From Palsa-459 sp035510855 (GTDB lineage: Bacteria > Actinomycetota > Acidimicrobiia > Acidimicrobiales > RAAP-2): a stretch of 21,761 bases of DNA. Of this stretch, positions 21,005 to 21,761 are shown piece after piece. The stretch is taken from positions 1-21,761 of the forward strand of contig DATKGG010000011.1 in assembly GCA_035510855.1 (NCBI GenBank), written 5' to 3'. How positions within the stretch are numbered: the first letter of the stretch is position 1; each line of letters begins with the position of its first letter. A program made the translations under genes and the position numbers. The notes beneath the pieces are model-generated. The model saw nothing but the letters and a program-made list of their open reading frames with translations, had not been told where the DNA came from and searched no databases.

Positions 21005-21743
21005 GCGCGGGTCGCTTTGATGAGCTCGGCGGCGGAGGCGGCGGGATGCGCATCCCGAGCAGCTTCGCAAGCGCCGGGACGTGCCCTGAGGCGCGGACCG
21101 CGGCGGCGTGTGCCTCTTCTGCCGCGGGGATGCCCGCAGGATGGACCGACCGGCGCATGGGTGACGCGACGACCGCGTCGAGCACCGCGATCCACGCGGT
21201 CGGCGTAAGGTCACCATCAAGGGCCTTGCCTGCAGCCTCCGCGAGGCTCGTCGCGAGTGCGGCGGGGCACCGTGTGCCGGGGTCGGGTGCACGCGACACG
21301 ACCGACAGCGCCGCCACGACTTCGCCCTTTTCGAGCAGGGATTCCACCTTGGTGACCCACTGGGTGCGAAGCTCCTCGGTCTTCGTGTGCAGCTGTCCTT
21401 GCAGCTCCTTCAGGACTCCTCGCGCCTCTTCGTCGAGCGTGACGGTCCGCGCGGCGGTCACCGCGGCGCGAAGGTCGCGCAGCCGCACGGCCGGCCCCGC
21501 GTGCTGGACCGCTGCAGCACGGTCCTTCCAAGCGGCGAGCGTCGTGAGCGGCAGCAGGTCGTCGGCGATCGTGAGGATGGTCTCCGGTGCGATCGTCGGT
21601 CGTCCCTGCGCGAGCGCGGCGCGGTTCTGCTCCTCGATCGCCTGGCGGACAGCAGGGAGCCCGCCACGGAGGAGCTGCTCGGCGATCGGCAGCTGCTCGG
21701 GGCGCAGCGTGGCGAGGAGCGCGTTGCGATGCGTCGTCGACAC
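20982..21743 (-). CDS. Conserved actinobacterial protein of unknown function
   Basis: A 253-residue protein. The N-terminal segment, RPEQLPIAEQLLRGGLPAVR followed by QAIEEQNRAALAQGRPTI, resembles a family common in actinobacteria but without assigned function. An IADDLLPLTTLAAWKDRA region and a long helical stretch (LKELQGQLHTKTEELRTQW, probable coiled coil around 110-140) follow. The C-terminus has six consecutive prolines (about 234-239) and a basic tail. No signal peptide or membrane helix is seen. The GTG start at 21743 is supported by AGGAG six bases upstream on the minus strand. It converges on the GNAT gene with a 23-bp tail overlap. Confidence 0.8.
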   Translation of the reverse strand: MSTTHRNALLATLRPEQLPIAEQLLRGGLPAVRQAIEEQNRAALAQGRPTIAPETILTIADDLLPLTTLAAWKDRAAAVQHAGPAVRLRDLRAAVTAARTVTLDEEARGVLKELQGQLHTKTEELRTQWVTKVESLLEKGEVVAALSVVSRAPDPGTRCPAALATSLAEAAGKALDGDLTPTAWIAVLDAVVASPMRRSVHPAGIPAAEEAHAAAVRASGHVPALAKLLGMRIPPPPPPSSSKRPALSGRRPS

Positions 21744-21761
21744 CGAGAGCTCCTGGGGGCG

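Noticed and set aside
1..21761. Mobile elements, CRISPR arrays, prophage
   Set aside because: No transposase, integrase, repeat-spacer pattern or terminal inverted repeats were seen. The holin-like look of the 4475 protein alone does not indicate a prophage, given its housekeeping surroundings.

Overview
This 21.8-kb window comes from a high-G+C actinobacterium. It carries a complete Pup-proteasome locus (arc/mpa, dop, pup, prcB, prcA, pafA) in the order known from mycobacteria: trmI upstream, then tat genes and a helY-type helicase downstream. A deazaflavin (F420 precursor) gene, a DUF4193 gene and many GTG starts fit the same phylum. The absence of pafB/pafC between pafA and tatA, the ferredoxin next to arc and the double ThyX-like protein suggest a lineage away from mycobacteria, possibly Acidimicrobiia. 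That placement is inference; no rRNA is present to settle it.

Layout. (1) 1-3990, minus strand: transketolase and transaldolase, overlapping by ATGA, then cofG, which runs off the left edge. (2) 4001-4041: a symmetric divergent promoter. (3) 4050-6027, plus: a hotdog thioesterase, three very small tightly coupled proteins (at least two membrane-anchored) and tRNA m1A58 methyltransferase TrmI. (4) 6043-6279, minus: a small ferredoxin, divergent from arc. (5) 6404-12746, plus: the pupylation and proteasome genes, mostly overlapping or nearly abutting. Pup is encoded with a C-terminal Glu, so it needs no deamidation. The block ends in two strong tandem hairpins. (6) 12835-17493, plus: two tandem type I signal peptidases, TatA/B, TatC and a compact Ski2-like helicase. 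(7) 17506-19125, plus: a 539-residue protein made of two ThyX-like halves whose active-site motifs are degenerate in complementary ways. (8) 19126-19436: a gene-free stretch with a near-consensus sigma-70 promoter and a rod-like foldable transcript. (9) 19437-21004, plus: a DUF4193 zinc-ribbon protein, a coupled protein of unknown function and a GNAT acetyltransferase. (10) 20982-21743, minus: an actinobacterial protein of unknown function, overlapping the GNAT tail-to-tail.

How the genes work together. PafA ligates Pup-Glu to substrate lysines. The Arc ring binds Pup through its N-terminal coiled coils and docks on the 20S core (PrcA/PrcB) by its C-terminal GQYL tail. Dop removes Pup for recycling. 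The downstream genes form a Tat export and signal-peptide cleavage group. Several genes show a TANNNT -10 box 6-9 nt before the start codon with no clear Shine-Dalgarno, which implies frequent leaderless transcription. The most unusual items are the double ThyX-like protein, the putative structured RNA and the symmetric tkt/thioesterase promoter.
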